A DNA stretch of 64,000 nt from Flavonifractor sp. An100 (GCF_002161175.1 NZ_NFMA01000002.1:62001-126000), one strand, 5' to 3'; counted from the first letter of the stretch, positions 1 to 8,512 are shown. The notes: generated from the letters alone by a model not told the origin. Numbers and translations are program-made.

Positions 1-505
1 GGAGCTTCTCCAGGTGATTCAGACCTACGGCCAGGCCCATGACTTCAGCGCTGTGGTGCCTATCTCCGCCAAAACGGGTGAAGGGGTGGAGGAGCTGCTG
101 CATGTGTTGGAGGGCTTTTTGCCGGAAGGCCCCCAGCTTTTCCCGGAGGATATGACTTCCGACCAGCCCGAACGGCAGATGATGGCAGAAATTTTGAGAG
201 AGAAGCTGCTGCTGTGCCTGGATAAGGAAATCCCCCACGGGACAGCGGTGGAAATTACCCGCTTTGCCGAGCGGGAGGACGAGGTAGTGGAGGTGGAAGC
301 TACCATCTACTGTGAAAAAAACAGCCACAAGGGTATTATCATCGGCAAAGGGGGCGCCATGCTGAAAAAGGTGTCCACCCTGGCCCGTCAGGATATGGAG
401 CGGTTTATGGGCACCAAAATTTACCTGCAAACCTGGGTCAAAGTAAAAGAGAACTGGCGGGATAATCCAGCGGCCATCCAGAATTTCGGCTATAAGGGAG
501 AATAA
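1..505 (+). CDS. era: GTPase Era, C-terminal part (5' end outside window)
   Basis: Ribosome-associated GTPase that binds the 3' end of 16S rRNA during 30S assembly. The window opens inside the gene: the frame is open from base 2. What is visible is the end of the G domain (the VVPISAKTGEGVEEL stretch is the G5 SAK motif) followed by the KH RNA-binding domain, with the GxxG loop seen as IIGKGGAMLKKV at bases ~340-380 and the usual Era ending (WVKVKENWRDNP). Followed at 60 bases by yqzL and recO, the standard Firmicute order era-yqzL-recO, which supports the call. Confidence 0.95.
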   Translation, partial: ELLQVIQTYGQAHDFSAVVPISAKTGEGVEELLHVLEGFLPEGPQLFPEDMTSDQPERQMMAEILREKLLLCLDKEIPHGTAVEITRFAEREDEVVEVEATIYCEKNSHKGIIIGKGGAMLKKVSTLARQDMERFMGTKIYLQTWVKVKENWRDNPAAIQNFGYKGE

Positions 506-565
506 TTTACCGGACATAGTTTCGACCAAAGATGCCAGTCTAACAGCAGAGAAGGAGGCTGGCAT

Positions 566-721
566 ATGGAAGAATCGGGATTGTGGCGGCTATTTTTTGC
601 CACGGGATTGCCCCAGGTCTATCTGGCCCTGCGTGGGCTGGAGGAGGAACGGGAACAGCTGGCCCAGCAGCCAGCCATGACCGCCTTTGGGGCGGACAGG
701 GAACCAAAGTGCACTGTTTGA
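566..721 (+). CDS. yqzL: YqzL family small protein
   Basis: A 51-residue protein of unknown function. It starts at an ATG with a good ribosome site (GGAGG, 8 bases upstream). The N-terminal pattern W-x-L-F-x-x-T-G-x-x-x-x-Y-L-x-x-x-x-L-E-x-E is the one I associate with the YqzL-like family, and the position between era and recO is the same as in Bacillus. The family is usually about 45-50 residues, so the gene looks complete. No catalytic residues are evident. Seen: the reading frame, ribosome site and context. Inferred: family membership. Confidence 0.75.
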   Translation: MEESGLWRLFFATGLPQVYLALRGLEEEREQLAQQPAMTAFGADREPKCTV

Positions 722-740
722 GGCCCCGGGCCGAATTTCC

Positions 741-770
741 GCGGGATAAGCCCAGTTGGGTTTATCCCGC
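741..770 (+). repeat. Strong hairpin between yqzL and recO
   Basis: A near-perfect 13-base-pair inverted repeat (GCGGGATAA arm at 741-749, TTATCCCGC arm at 762-770, then CCC/GGG around a four-base loop). There is no run of T after it, so it is not a standard terminator. It lies between the yqzL stop and the recO ribosome site and could set the relative expression of the two genes or stop a ribosome-free transcript. Confidence 0.6.
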
Positions 771-799
771 GTATGTTGTACATATGGGAGAGCGATTTT

Positions 800-1555
800 A
801 TGCACACCACCACAAAGGCACTGATTCTCCGGGGGGTAGATTATAAAGAGACCGACCGGATTCTCACCCTATTGACCCAGGAGCAGGGAAAGCTGACCGC
901 TTCGGCCCGGGGCTGCCGAAAGCGGGGGAGCCCCCTGGCTGCCGGCTGTCAGCTGCTGTGCTGGTCGGAGCTGGTCCTTTACGACTACCAGGGCCGCTGG
1001 TCGGTGAAGGAGGCCTCGATCCTCCGGGAATTTCGGGGTGTGAGTGCCGATGTAGAGAAGCTGGCCCTGGCCTGCTATTTCGCAGAGGTGGCGGAGGTGC
1101 TGGCGGTGGAGGGAGAGCCCTGCGGGGAGCTGTTGTCCCTCACCTTGAACAGTCTCCACGCGCTGGACAAACTGAATAAGCCCCTGGCCCTGATCAAGGC
1201 GGCCTTTGAGCTCAAAGCCATGTGTCTGGCAGGCTATGAGCCTCTGCTGGACGGCTGTGCCGTTTGCGGGGTGGAACAGCCGGAGAACCCTGGCTTCCAT
1301 ATCCGGGAAGGAGTACTCCACTGTGCCCGCTGCCGGGATGAGGTGGGGGAGGGAATCTCCATGCCTTTGAGCGGGGAAGCCCTGGAGGGGGCGCGGCATA
1401 TCGTCTATGGGGACCCAAAACGGCTGTTTTCCTTCCGGGCGGAGGGAGAGAGCCTGGAGCAGTTGGGAAATGTGGCGGAGGCCTATCTCCATGCCCAGGT
1501 GGAGCGGGGCTTTCACACGCTGGATTTCTATAAGCAGTTTCAGATTGGGAGATAA
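800..1555 (+). CDS. recO: DNA repair protein RecO
   Basis: RecO helps load RecA on single-stranded DNA in the RecFOR pathway. The 251-residue product has the N-terminal OB fold (TTKALILRGVDYKETDRIL), a helical middle, and a four-cysteine zinc site (C-x-x-C in GCAVCG, then C-x-x-C in HCARCRDE). The longest frame begins at 773, but the ATG at 800 is preferred: it has a GGGAGA ribosome site at the right distance and matches the family start, while 773 lies right behind a hairpin without a ribosome site. Ends just before a bidirectional terminator. Confidence 0.93.
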   Translation: MHTTTKALILRGVDYKETDRILTLLTQEQGKLTASARGCRKRGSPLAAGCQLLCWSELVLYDYQGRWSVKEASILREFRGVSADVEKLALACYFAEVAEVLAVEGEPCGELLSLTLNSLHALDKLNKPLALIKAAFELKAMCLAGYEPLLDGCAVCGVEQPENPGFHIREGVLHCARCRDEVGEGISMPLSGEALEGARHIVYGDPKRLFSFRAEGESLEQLGNVAEAYLHAQVERGFHTLDFYKQFQIGR

Positions 1556-1561
1556 AGATAT

Positions 1562-1600
1562 AAAAAAGCCCGCTGTGGAGCTCCACAGCGGGCTTTTTTG
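1562..1600. terminator. Bidirectional terminator between recO and rpmF
   Basis: Perfect palindrome AAAAAAGCCCGCTGTGG / CCACAGCGGGCTTTTTT centred near 1580, with a T run on both strands. It serves recO from the left and the yceD-rpmF operon from the right. Confidence 0.93.
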
Positions 1601-1611
1601 CAATCGTAAGA

Positions 1612-1800
1612 TTACTGCTGGGCCTCGACCTGGCCAAAGGTGTGGCCGTTGTAGGTCAGGCAATTTTTGCACATCCGGTGAGGCAGCCGGAACGCCCCGC
1701 ACTTGGGGCAGGTCACGATACCGGGAGTCTCCAGCTTCCAAACGGAGCTGCGCCGCTTATCGCGCCGGGCCTTGGACACTTTTCTCTTAGGAACCGCCAT
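1612..1800 (-). CDS. rpmF: 50S ribosomal protein L32
   Basis: Structural protein of the large ribosomal subunit, 62 residues from the preferred ATG at 1800 (MAVPKRKVSKARRDKRR). The frame could be extended to a GTG at 1809, but GGAGG sits 8 bases ahead of the ATG and the family starts with MAVPK. A CxxC pair (CPKCG) followed by CxxC (CKNC) forms the zinc ribbon. It is the second gene behind the DUF177/YceD gene, a pairing conserved across bacteria. Confidence 0.97.
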   Translation of the reverse strand: MAVPKRKVSKARRDKRRSSVWKLETPGIVTCPKCGAFRLPHRMCKNCLTYNGHTFGQVEAQQ

Positions 1801-1848
1801 GGGTGACACCTCCTTCGGTTTGCGTGCCGATCAAGGCACTTCGACTAC

Positions 1849-2352
1849 TCACTCAGTTTCTTTATCCAACAGCTGCGCAAGGACTGCCAGTCTTGGATCG
1901 ACGTCAGGTTTGCACCCGCAGGGACCGTCATTGAGGTTGGCCCCGCACTTGGCACACAGCCCTTTGCAGTCGTCTGAGCAAAGATTTTTGGTATCCATCG
2001 CAAGGACAAAGGCTTCCCGCACCACCTGGTCCAAGTCCAGTTCGGTGCCGTCCAGCAAAAGAATCTCGTCGTTTTCCTCGTCCTCCAGCTCCTGAGCCAC
2101 CAGACTGTTTAGCTCAACCACCTTTTCCCGGGAAAATTCTTTCCCACAGCGGTCACAGGCTAGGTCCAGTAGGGAGCGGGCCGTCCCTTCCAATACCAGA
2201 GCGCCGGCGTGGTTGGTCACGCTGCCCTCGGCCAGAACAGGGCGGGATATGGGCTTGCGCCCATAGAACTCCAGATCGGACAGATCCAGCTGCAATTGGA
2301 AGGACTTCTGTGCGTCCGGGACGTGAATGATTTCGCGTAAATCCAGGCGCAT
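1849..2352 (-). CDS. YceD/DUF177 family protein (23S rRNA accumulation)
   Basis: A 167-residue protein of the DUF177 family, linked in E. coli and plants to 23S rRNA accumulation. It contains the conserved core (LDLACDRCGKEFS) and the C-terminal cysteine cluster (CSDDCKGLCAKCG, then PCGCKPDVDPR) typical of the family's Firmicute branch. It begins at ATG 2352 with GGGGAGGAA upstream. It is transcribed with rpmF from the sigma-A promoter at 2404-2432. Confidence 0.88.
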   Translation of the reverse strand: MRLDLREIIHVPDAQKSFQLQLDLSDLEFYGRKPISRPVLAEGSVTNHAGALVLEGTARSLLDLACDRCGKEFSREKVVELNSLVAQELEDEENDEILLLDGTELDLDQVVREAFVLAMDTKNLCSDDCKGLCAKCGANLNDGPCGCKPDVDPRLAVLAQLLDKETE

Positions 2353-2403
2353 GACGTTCCTCCCCGGGGATATCCCCTATACTTGCATAATGGTACGGAG
2401 AAT

Positions 2404-2432
2404 ATTATAAAGAAAAGGGAACAGCTTGTCAA
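2404..2432 (-). promoter_or_regulatory. Sigma-A promoter of yceD-rpmF
   Basis: On the minus strand, TTGACA at 2427-2432 and TATAAT at 2404-2409 with exactly 17 bases between, both matching the consensus perfectly. Transcription should start near 2397, about 45 bases ahead of yceD. Confidence 0.9.
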
Positions 2433-2518
2433 ACCTTTTTTTCTCATTGACAAATATAAATTTTTGTGGTGGAATCTTCTCAGTGTCCCACATGTTGTAT
2501 AAAAAGGAAGGGCGAGCC

Positions 2519-3511
2519 ATGAAGGAATTTACGATTGGGAAAAATGATGCCGGGCAGCGCCTGGACCGCTGGCTGGCTAAGGCTCTGCCCCTGCTGCCGG
2601 CCCCCCTGGCCCAGAAGTACATCCGCCTAAAGCGTGTCAAGGTGAACGGAAAGGGCTCCAAGCGGGATATGCGGCTCAACGAAGGGGATGTGTTGCAGCT
2701 GTACATCAACGACGAGTTTTTTGATAAACCTACTCCGGAGAACGCTTTCCTCTCCCTATATCAGCCCAAGCTGAATATCCTCTACGAGGACGAACATATT
2801 CTGCTGCTGGACAAGCGGCCCGGTCTGGTGGTCCACCCGGACGAAAATGAGCGGGTGAATACTCTGCTCACCCACATCCAGGCCTATCTGTACCAGAAGA
2901 AGGAGTGGTCTCCCTACTGGGAAAACTCCTTTGCCCCTGCCCTGTGCAACCGCATTGACCGGAACACGGGAGGGATCGTCATTGCGGCCAAGACAGCGGA
3001 AGGGCTGCGGGTTATGAACCAGAAAATCAAGGACCGGGAGCTGAACAAGTATTATTTGTGCGTGGTGAAGGGGAAGCTGCAGCCGCGGGAGGGGGAGTTG
3101 AAGGGCTACCTGTTTAAGGATGAGGTAAAAAAGCAGGTCTATGTCCGCTCCCGCCCCGAGCCGGGAGCTAAGACCGCCGTCACCGTTTACAAGACCCTGG
3201 CGGTGAAAAACGGCCTGTCCCTGGTGGAATGTGACCTGATCACCGGCCGGACCCACCAGATCCGGGCCCAGTTTGCCGCCGCCGGGCACCCCCTGGTGGG
3301 GGACGGAAAGTATGGCAGCGAGCGGGAAAACAGGAGATACGGCCGCCACGGCCAGGCCCTATACTCCTATAAGCTCACCTTCTGCTTTACCACCGATGCC
3401 GGGCCACTGGAGGGGCTGAACGGCCGTACCTTTCAGGTGGAGAATGTAGACTTTGTGGAGGAGTATTTCCCCGGCTACCGTTGGAAACGGGATGAGGAGG
3501 AGCAGAAATGA
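2519..3511 (+). CDS. RluA-family 23S rRNA pseudouridine synthase
   Basis: Converts specific uridines in large-subunit rRNA to pseudouridine. The 330-residue product has an N-terminal S4 RNA-binding domain (residues ~10-75) and a catalytic domain with the HPD motif region (LVVHPDENER), the catalytic-aspartate motif CNRIDRNTGG and the closing GRTHQIRAQFAAAGHPLVGD motif. The start at ATG 2519 has AAGGAAG upstream; the upstream part of the longer frame lies in promoter sequence. Which uridine it targets (RluC- or RluD-type) cannot be told from sequence reading. Confidence 0.92.
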   Translation: MKEFTIGKNDAGQRLDRWLAKALPLLPAPLAQKYIRLKRVKVNGKGSKRDMRLNEGDVLQLYINDEFFDKPTPENAFLSLYQPKLNILYEDEHILLLDKRPGLVVHPDENERVNTLLTHIQAYLYQKKEWSPYWENSFAPALCNRIDRNTGGIVIAAKTAEGLRVMNQKIKDRELNKYYLCVVKGKLQPREGELKGYLFKDEVKKQVYVRSRPEPGAKTAVTVYKTLAVKNGLSLVECDLITGRTHQIRAQFAAAGHPLVGDGKYGSERENRRYGRHGQALYSYKLTFCFTTDAGPLEGLNGRTFQVENVDFVEEYFPGYRWKRDEEEQK

Positions 3512-3837
3512 GACAACGAAAGCCCTGGTATGTGTGGCTGTCTGTATTTGGCTTTTTATATGTGATGTTTCGTCTGCAGCGGCTGCTGATTCAGGAGGAT
3601 GAGTCCTGGCGGGAGGGGATGAGGCAGTGTGGTTCCTTCTGGCTGCGTTGTCTCTACCTCTTTGCGGGACAGGTACTGCTGCCGGCCGCTCTGCTCATGG
3701 GGGTGTGGCAGCAGATAGGCTGGCCCACAACCCAAACCAGAGACCTGGGCTTGGCAGTGGTCTGGCTGCTGGTTTACCTGGCCGGGGTCATTGCGGCCTG
3801 GCGGATGGAGAGCTGGCGGCTGGAAATTGAGGAGTAA
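3508..3837 (+). CDS. Small membrane protein of unknown function
   Basis: A 109-residue protein overlapping the pseudouridine synthase stop by ATGA, so translation is probably coupled. Three hydrophobic segments are visible (residues ~7-22, ~45-68 and ~80-97) with a charged stretch RLLIQEDESWREGMRQ after the first. No known domain was recognised. A terminator follows immediately, so it is the last gene of this unit. Confidence 0.7.
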   Translation: MRQRKPWYVWLSVFGFLYVMFRLQRLLIQEDESWREGMRQCGSFWLRCLYLFAGQVLLPAALLMGVWQQIGWPTTQTRDLGLAVVWLLVYLAGVIAAWRMESWRLEIEE

Positions 3838-3868
3838 TAAGACGCGGCCCTTGCCGCGTCTTATTTTT
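3836..3868 (+). terminator. Rho-independent terminator
   Basis: Thirteen-base-pair stem (AATAAGACGCGGC with GCCGCGTCTTATT, loop CCTT) followed by TTT; it overlaps the stop of the preceding gene. Confidence 0.9.
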
Positions 3869-3874
3869 GCCTAA

Positions 3875-3938
3875 AAATTATTGACAAACAATAATTTAGC
3901 TGATACACTGACCTTGGAATTATTGAATTACGATAATT
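3875..3938 (+). promoter_or_regulatory. Promoter with two flanking palindromes (probable operators)
   Basis: TTGACA at 3881-3886 and an extended -10 (TGA-TACACT, 3901-3909) 17 bases apart. A perfect palindrome AAATTATTG-ACAAA-CAATAATTT (3875-3897) covers the -35 box, and a second inverted repeat AATTAT-N9-ATAATT (3918-3938) lies just past the start point. Both share the AATTAT half site. They are likely binding sites for the XRE regulator encoded by the second gene of this operon. Confidence 0.7.
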
Positions 3939-3949
3939 TGGAGGGCGCT

Positions 3950-4903
3950 ATGAGACGAAAGGAATTGGTATTGGTAGCGCTGTGCGCGGTGTTGGGCGGT
4001 CTGCTGGCGGTAGTGGGCCAGGGGATAGACGGAGGAACGCAGATGGACCGCTGGTCAGCTCCTATGCTGGCGTTGGGACAGGGCCTGCGGACTCTGGCTC
4101 TGGCGGGAGGCTGGGGCAGCGCGGCGGTCTGGGCGGTGACAGCGGTTGTGTGCCTGCTGCCGCTGGGGGTGTTGATCTTCTGGCGGCGGAAACGGAGCGC
4201 TTGGCATCTGGAAGATGCGCTGGCTGGCCTGGCGGTTCCGGTACTGTTTAGTCTGCTGTACTATGGGATCAATCCCACCCTACTGCCTGGACCGATGGGT
4301 CAGATCTACCCGGTGGCAGCGGTGGGTTGCCTGCTGTCCATGCTGGTGGCGGCCCTGGTGCTGAAGCTGCTGCGGGGCATGGAGGAGTGTCCCTGGGAAC
4401 GGCTGGCGGGAGCGTGTCGGCCGCTTTTGGTGGGAGGAGCCGCTTTTGTGGCCTTCTCCGGAGTGTACAGCTACCTGGCAGACGCGCTGGCCCAAGGCCA
4501 AGAGGTGATGGAGCAAAATACAGCTGACCCGGAGGGAGCCTGGTTCACCGCGGCGGTGCTGGTGGTACTGGCCCTGCTGGAGTTGACCCCCTATCTCATG
4601 GGGGCCATGGCCCTGCTGTGGGGGGCGGAGCTGTCCCGTGTTATGGGGGAGGGCTTTGTGGAAGAGACGGTGGTTTTGAGTGAGCGCACCGCGTTGGGGT
4701 GTAAGTTCATGGTGCAGGCGTCAGTCCTGATGCTCCTGATCTCCAACCTGACCCAGTTGGCTCTGCTGGGACAGTTGCGGAGCACTCATTTTTCCGTGTA
4801 CATCCCTCTGTTTCCTCTGCTGCTGGCCGCAGGGCTGTTTTTGTTGTGCCGCCTGGTGCGGCGGGGCCGGGAGCTGCAGGTGGACAGCGACTCCATTATA
4901 TAA
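3950..4903 (+). CDS. Integral membrane protein, DUF2975-like
   Basis: A 317-residue protein with about eight hydrophobic segments. The ending RRGRELQVDSDSII resembles the conserved C-terminus of DUF2975 proteins (G-x-x-L-Q-x-E-N-D-L-T-I), and the next gene is a YozG-type regulator, which is the usual partner of DUF2975 proteins (YoaS-YozG in Bacillus). It is longer than typical members (about 150-200 residues), so it may be a duplicated or divergent form. ATG 3950 has GGAGGG upstream; the earlier frame start at 3881 lies inside the promoter. Function unknown. Confidence 0.6.
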   Translation: MRRKELVLVALCAVLGGLLAVVGQGIDGGTQMDRWSAPMLALGQGLRTLALAGGWGSAAVWAVTAVVCLLPLGVLIFWRRKRSAWHLEDALAGLAVPVLFSLLYYGINPTLLPGPMGQIYPVAAVGCLLSMLVAALVLKLLRGMEECPWERLAGACRPLLVGGAAFVAFSGVYSYLADALAQGQEVMEQNTADPEGAWFTAAVLVVLALLELTPYLMGAMALLWGAELSRVMGEGFVEETVVLSERTALGCKFMVQASVLMLLISNLTQLALLGQLRSTHFSVYIPLFPLLLAAGLFLLCRLVRRGRELQVDSDSII

Positions 4904-4925
4904 TAAGGAAAAGGGGGGAGGAGCG

Positions 4926-5162
4926 GTGGCCATTCAGGTCCATCTCAGCCAGGTGCTGAAGGAGCGGGGGATGACCTCGAAAGAGCTGTGCGCCAAGGTG
5001 GGGATCACCGAGGCCAATCTCTCCATCCTCCGCTCCGGCAAGGCCAGCGGCGTGCGCTTTCATACCATCAACCGAATTTGCTACTACTTAAACTGTGACG
5101 TGGGGGATATCCTCCACTTCGACGGAAGACTGGAGGACAGCCATGAAGAAGGAGAAGCGTAA
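4926..5162 (+). CDS. XRE/Cro-family transcriptional regulator, YozG-like
   Basis: A 78-residue single-domain helix-turn-helix protein: MTSKELCAKVGITEANLS forms the first helices and LSILRSGKASGVRF the recognition helix, followed by the typical ICYYLNCDVGDILHF ending. Starts at GTG 4926 with GGGGGGAGGA upstream. It is encoded between the membrane protein and the exported protein and overlaps the latter by 20 bases. Probably represses its own operon through the palindromes at 3875-3938 (inference). Confidence 0.85.
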   Translation: MAIQVHLSQVLKERGMTSKELCAKVGITEANLSILRSGKASGVRFHTINRICYYLNCDVGDILHFDGRLEDSHEEGEA

Positions 5163-6159
5163 CCGGGAAATCTGGGTGCTGACAGGCCTGCTGGTTGTGG
5201 TGGGGCTGTTTTGGGCCCTGGATCTCACAGGCGGACGTCTGGTCCGGCCGGAGCGGCAGGGCCAGGAGGACCGTTGGGTGGGCTTCCATGTGGTTTATGA
5301 GCCCATGCCCCCCTCCATGGATGAAGTGGAGGCCAACCCGGAGGCCTATCCGGAGGAGGACCGCACCCACTGGGTGGAGTACGGAACCCAGGACCTGGCT
5401 GTGGAGGGCTTTGGAACGCTGGCCATCCCCCGGGAGATTCTGATTGGAGAGTATCGGGAGGCGACGGGGGAGTATACCTTCCCCGGCCTAGAGGGGTATA
5501 ATGCCTTTCTGGCGCTCCGGACCATGGAAGACGGCAGCCAGGTGTGGGGCGGCAGCTACAATCTGGCTGACGCCCGCGTGAAGGTAGGAGGGACGGAGCA
5601 GTCTCTCAGCGGTACCATCTATTGCGGTCCCCCGGTAGGTGCCGGGGAGGACTGGGCGGAGAGGGTGCCGGATTACGTCTGGAGGGCCTACAATGTGTTC
5701 CAGATGGCAGACGGCACCATCTACCTGGACGGTTCGGGGAACAGCTATGGCGGTGCGATAGGAGGGATGAGCTTTTCCTCCAACGCAACGGAGACCACTA
5801 CGGTCAACGGCGAGAGCGAGACCACCTCATTAACGGTGGAGGTGAAGGTGGAGAATGTGGCCCGGTTAAAGTCTGTGGCGGTAAAGGTGTTTGATGAGGC
5901 CGACCAGGTTATGCAGCAACAGGAGTTTATCCCGGAGGAGGCGGAGGACGCCCATGTGTCCGTGCCGGCGGAGTGCGCCTGGATGCTGGTGGAGGAGCAG
6001 TATGAGGACGGTACAGCCAAGCGCACCGTATACAGTCCAAATGACTGGGAATACCAGGAGGAAATTGCCCACACTCTGGTGCTGTTGGACCAGCGCGGGA
6101 TGGGACAGACCATTTCTCTATTCCTGGCTTTGGAGGGAAAAGCAGCCAATATAATGTAA
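5143..6159 (+). CDS. Membrane-anchored exported protein of unknown function
   Basis: A 338-residue protein with a basic N-terminus (MKKEKRNREIW) and one transmembrane segment (residues ~10-27), then a long acidic extracellular part rich in Gly, Glu and Tyr. No domain was recognised. The start at ATG 5143 (GGAGG upstream) lies within the end of the regulator gene, so translation is probably coupled. The context suggests it works together with the polytopic membrane protein at the head of the operon. Confidence 0.65.
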   Translation: MKKEKRNREIWVLTGLLVVVGLFWALDLTGGRLVRPERQGQEDRWVGFHVVYEPMPPSMDEVEANPEAYPEEDRTHWVEYGTQDLAVEGFGTLAIPREILIGEYREATGEYTFPGLEGYNAFLALRTMEDGSQVWGGSYNLADARVKVGGTEQSLSGTIYCGPPVGAGEDWAERVPDYVWRAYNVFQMADGTIYLDGSGNSYGGAIGGMSFSSNATETTTVNGESETTSLTVEVKVENVARLKSVAVKVFDEADQVMQQQEFIPEEAEDAHVSVPAECAWMLVEEQYEDGTAKRTVYSPNDWEYQEEIAHTLVLLDQRGMGQTISLFLALEGKAANIM

Positions 6160-6169
6160 GAAATGGAAG

Positions 6170-6198
6170 GCCCCGGGGCAAAATTGTCCCGGGGCTTT
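6170..6198 (+). terminator. Terminator-like hairpin
   Basis: GCCCCGGG(G)CA paired with T-G-T-CCCGGGGC, eleven pairs, followed by only a short TTT. Probably ends the preceding operon, possibly inefficiently. Confidence 0.6.
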
Positions 6199-6248
6199 GG
6201 CATGGTGGAGAATCTTGTAAAAAACAGTGAAAATTTCAGGGAAACCAA

Positions 6249-6277
6249 TTGACAATTGGGGGATGAACGGATATAGT
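6249..6277 (+). promoter_or_regulatory. Sigma-A promoter of potABCD
   Basis: TTGACA at 6249-6254 and TATAGT at 6272-6277 with a 17-base spacer. The start point would be near 6284, giving a leader of about 110 bases. Confidence 0.88.
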
Positions 6278-6281
6278 GTAT

Positions 6282-6353
6282 CTCGCTATCCGTGAAAGCC
6301 CGGCCCCCCGGACGTCTTTGTATGCCGACGCCGACCCGGGCGAATAAATCGAG
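6282..6353 (+). promoter_or_regulatory. Structured 5' leader of potABCD, family not recognised
   Basis: The leader can fold with an outer CTCG (6282-6285) / CGAG (6350-6353) stem, an inner GCCCGG (6298-6303) / CCGGGC (6336-6341) stem and a GTC/GAC element inside. No terminator follows and the region before the potA ribosome site is A-rich. It could be a regulatory RNA, but I could not match it to a known riboswitch. Confidence 0.35.
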
Positions 6354-6396
6354 GGAGCTGACAAGACAGCAATAAAAAGAAATGGGGGGAGGACAT

Positions 6397-7572
6397 ATGT
6401 CCAAGGAGTTGATTCGCCTGGCGGACTGTACCATGGCGTTCGACGACGAGGTCGTACTCGACAAGATCAATCTGTATATCAATGATAAGGAATTCCTCAC
6501 ACTGCTCGGACCCAGTGGATGCGGCAAGACCACGACCCTTCGGATTATCGGTGGTTTTCAGACGCCCACCTCTGGGGACGTCTATTTCGACGGTGTGAGG
6601 ATTAATGCTGTTCCGCCCCATAAGCGGGCCATCAACACTGTGTTCCAGAAATACGCTCTGTTTCCCCACTTAAATGTGTATGAAAACATCGCCTTTGGTC
6701 TGCGGATTCCCAAGATAGATGAGAAGGGGAAAAAGATCAAGCTGTCGGAGCAGGAGATCGACCAGCGGGTGATGGAGATGCTCCAGGTGGTAAACCTGAA
6801 GGGCTTTGAAAAGCGGCGGGTCACCTCTTTGTCCGGCGGACAGCAGCAGCGGGTGGCCATTGCCCGGGCTCTGGTGAACCGCCCCAAGGTTCTGCTGCTG
6901 GACGAGCCCTTGGGCGCGCTGGATTTGAAGCTGCGTAAGGACATGCAAAACGAACTCAAGCGCATCCAGCAGGCCATGGGGATCACCTTCATCTACGTGA
7001 CCCACGACCAGGAGGAAGCCCTGGCTATGTCGGACACCGTGGTGGTCATGGACTCTGGACGCATTCAGCAGATCGGCACTCCGGAGGACATCTACAACGA
7101 GCCGAAAAACGCCTTTGTGGCCGACTTCATCGGCGAGTCCAACATCATCGACGGTATCATGCGGGAGGATGGCGTGGTGGAGATCTTCAACCGCCGCTTC
7201 CAGTGCTTGGACAAGGGCTTTGCCAAGGATGAGCCGGTGGATGTGGTCATCCGGCCGGAAGACGTGGACATTGTCCCGGAGGATCAGGGCCAGTTGAAGG
7301 GCACGGTCACCAACGTGACCTTCAAAGGAATGCAGTACGATATTATCGTAGATTTTTATGGCTTTAAGTGGCTCATTCAGACCACCGATCTGTCCCCGGT
7401 GGGCAGCCACATCGGCATAAAAATTGATCCCGATGGATTCCATGTTATGAAAAAGAGTGAGTACTCCGGGATGTTTGGCGACTATTCCTCTTACTCGGAG
7501 GAGTATGAGGAGATCAGCGACGTGGATTACGAGCCCGAGGAGGAAGGGAAGGAGGGCGGAAATGAGGAATAA
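6397..7572 (+). CDS. potA: Spermidine/putrescine ABC transporter, ATP-binding protein
   Basis: The ATPase that drives polyamine uptake. The 391-residue protein shows Walker A (GPSGCGKTT), Q-loop ([10 protein letters not shown]), ABC signature ([15 protein letters not shown]), Walker B ([12 protein letters not shown]), the H-loop (VTHDQEEAL) and a C-terminal TOBE domain. The PQ[19 protein letters not shown] stretch is typical of PotA. ATG 6397 directly follows GGGAGGA; the alternative ATG at 6382 lacks a site. Four genes potA-B-C-D overlap or nearly touch, so they form one operon. Confidence 0.95.
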   Translation: MSKELIRLADCTMAFDDEVVLDKINLYINDKEFLTLLGPSGCGKTTTLRIIGGFQTPTSGDVYFDGVRINAVPPHKRAINTVFQKYALFPHLNVYENIAFGLRIPKIDEKGKKIKLSEQEIDQRVMEMLQVVNLKGFEKRRVTSLSGGQQQRVAIARALVNRPKVLLLDEPLGALDLKLRKDMQNELKRIQQAMGITFIYVTHDQEEALAMSDTVVVMDSGRIQQIGTPEDIYNEPKNAFVADFIGESNIIDGIMREDGVVEIFNRRFQCLDKGFAKDEPVDVVIRPEDVDIVPEDQGQLKGTVTNVTFKGMQYDIIVDFYGFKWLIQTTDLSPVGSHIGIKIDPDGFHVMKKSEYSGMFGDYSSYSEEYEEISDVDYEPEEEGKEGGNEE

Positions 7573-8512
7573 GCTCTCCTGGTTTGCCGTCCCCTATGTG
7601 GTTTGGATGGCTCTATTTACCGTGGCCCCGGTGGTGATGGTAGTTATCTACGCCTTTACCACCAGCACCGGCGGCTTTACTCTGGACAATTTTGCACGTA
7701 TGGGAGATTTTGCGGTGGTGTTTGCCCGCTCGTTCCAAATGGCACTCATTGCCACCCTGATCTGTCTGCTCATCGGCTACCCCCTCTCCTATTTCATGGC
7801 GAAAGAGGGGCCCTCCTTTCAAAAGGTGGCCACGGTGCTCATTATGCTGCCCATGTGGATGAACTTCCTGCTGCGCACCTACGCATGGGTGTCTATTTTG
7901 GAGAATAACGGCCTGTTGAACCGGCTGTTTGCGGCGATCGGTATCATCGATTTGGGCAACCTTATAAATGGTGGCCTCAACAGCCTGTGTGCCTGGCTCA
8001 ACAGCGGCGTGTTGGACTGGCTGAACGGGATGCTGGGAACAGAGTTTGTGCTGAACACCGCCCGGGCTACCGACATGACCTACTTCCGCATGCTCTATAC
8101 CCAGGGGGCGGTGGTGTTGGGCATGGTCTATAACTATCTGCCCTTCATGGTCCTGCCCATCTACTCGGTGATTGTGAAGCTGGACAACTCCCTGTTGGAG
8201 GCGGCCCGAGATTTGGGCGCCAGTTCTTCCCGGGTGTTCCGAAAGGTGATCTTTCCCCTGTCTCTGCCCGGAGTGCTCTCCGGGGTGACCATGGTATTTG
8301 TCCCCTCGGTGTCCACCTTCGCCATCTCAAAAATGCTGGGTGGCGGAACGAAGCTGCTGTTGGGTGACCTCATTGAGCTACAGTTCTTGGGTGGAGCTTA
8401 TAACCCCTACCTGGGCAGCGCCATCTCGCTGGTGATGATGGTCATTGTGGTTGTGTGTATGTATGTGATGAATCGCTTCGGTGAGGGCGAGGAACAGGCG
8501 GTGATGCTATGA
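7562..8512 (+). CDS. potB: Spermidine/putrescine ABC transporter permease PotB
   Basis: Membrane channel subunit of the polyamine importer, 316 residues with six predicted transmembrane segments. The cytoplasmic EAA loop that docks onto PotA is seen as [25 protein letters not shown]. It starts inside potA (11-base overlap) with GGAGGGCGGA as ribosome site. A roughly 60-residue periplasmic loop ([18 protein letters not shown] region) is somewhat long for PotB. Confidence 0.93.
   Translation: MRNKLSWFAVPYVVWMALFTVAPVVMVVIYAFTTSTGGFTLDNFARMGDFAVVFARSFQMALIATLICLLIGYPLSYFMAKEGPSFQKVATVLIMLPMWMNFLLRTYAWVSILENNGLLNRLFAAIGIIDLGNLINGGLNSLCAWLNSGVLDWLNGMLGTEFVLNTARATDMTYFRMLYTQGAVVLGMVYNYLPFMVLPIYSVIVKLDNSLLEAARDLGASSSRVFRKVIFPLSLPGVLSGVTMVFVPSVSTFAISKMLGGGTKLLLGDLIELQFLGGAYNPYLGSAISLVMMVIVVVCMYVMNRFGEGEEQAVML

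Noticed and set aside
6282-6353. potA leader considered as a ZTP or guanidine-III riboswitch
   Set aside because: Some short matches (CCGTGA, CCGGACG) occur, but the conserved cores are incomplete and the gene context does not fit.
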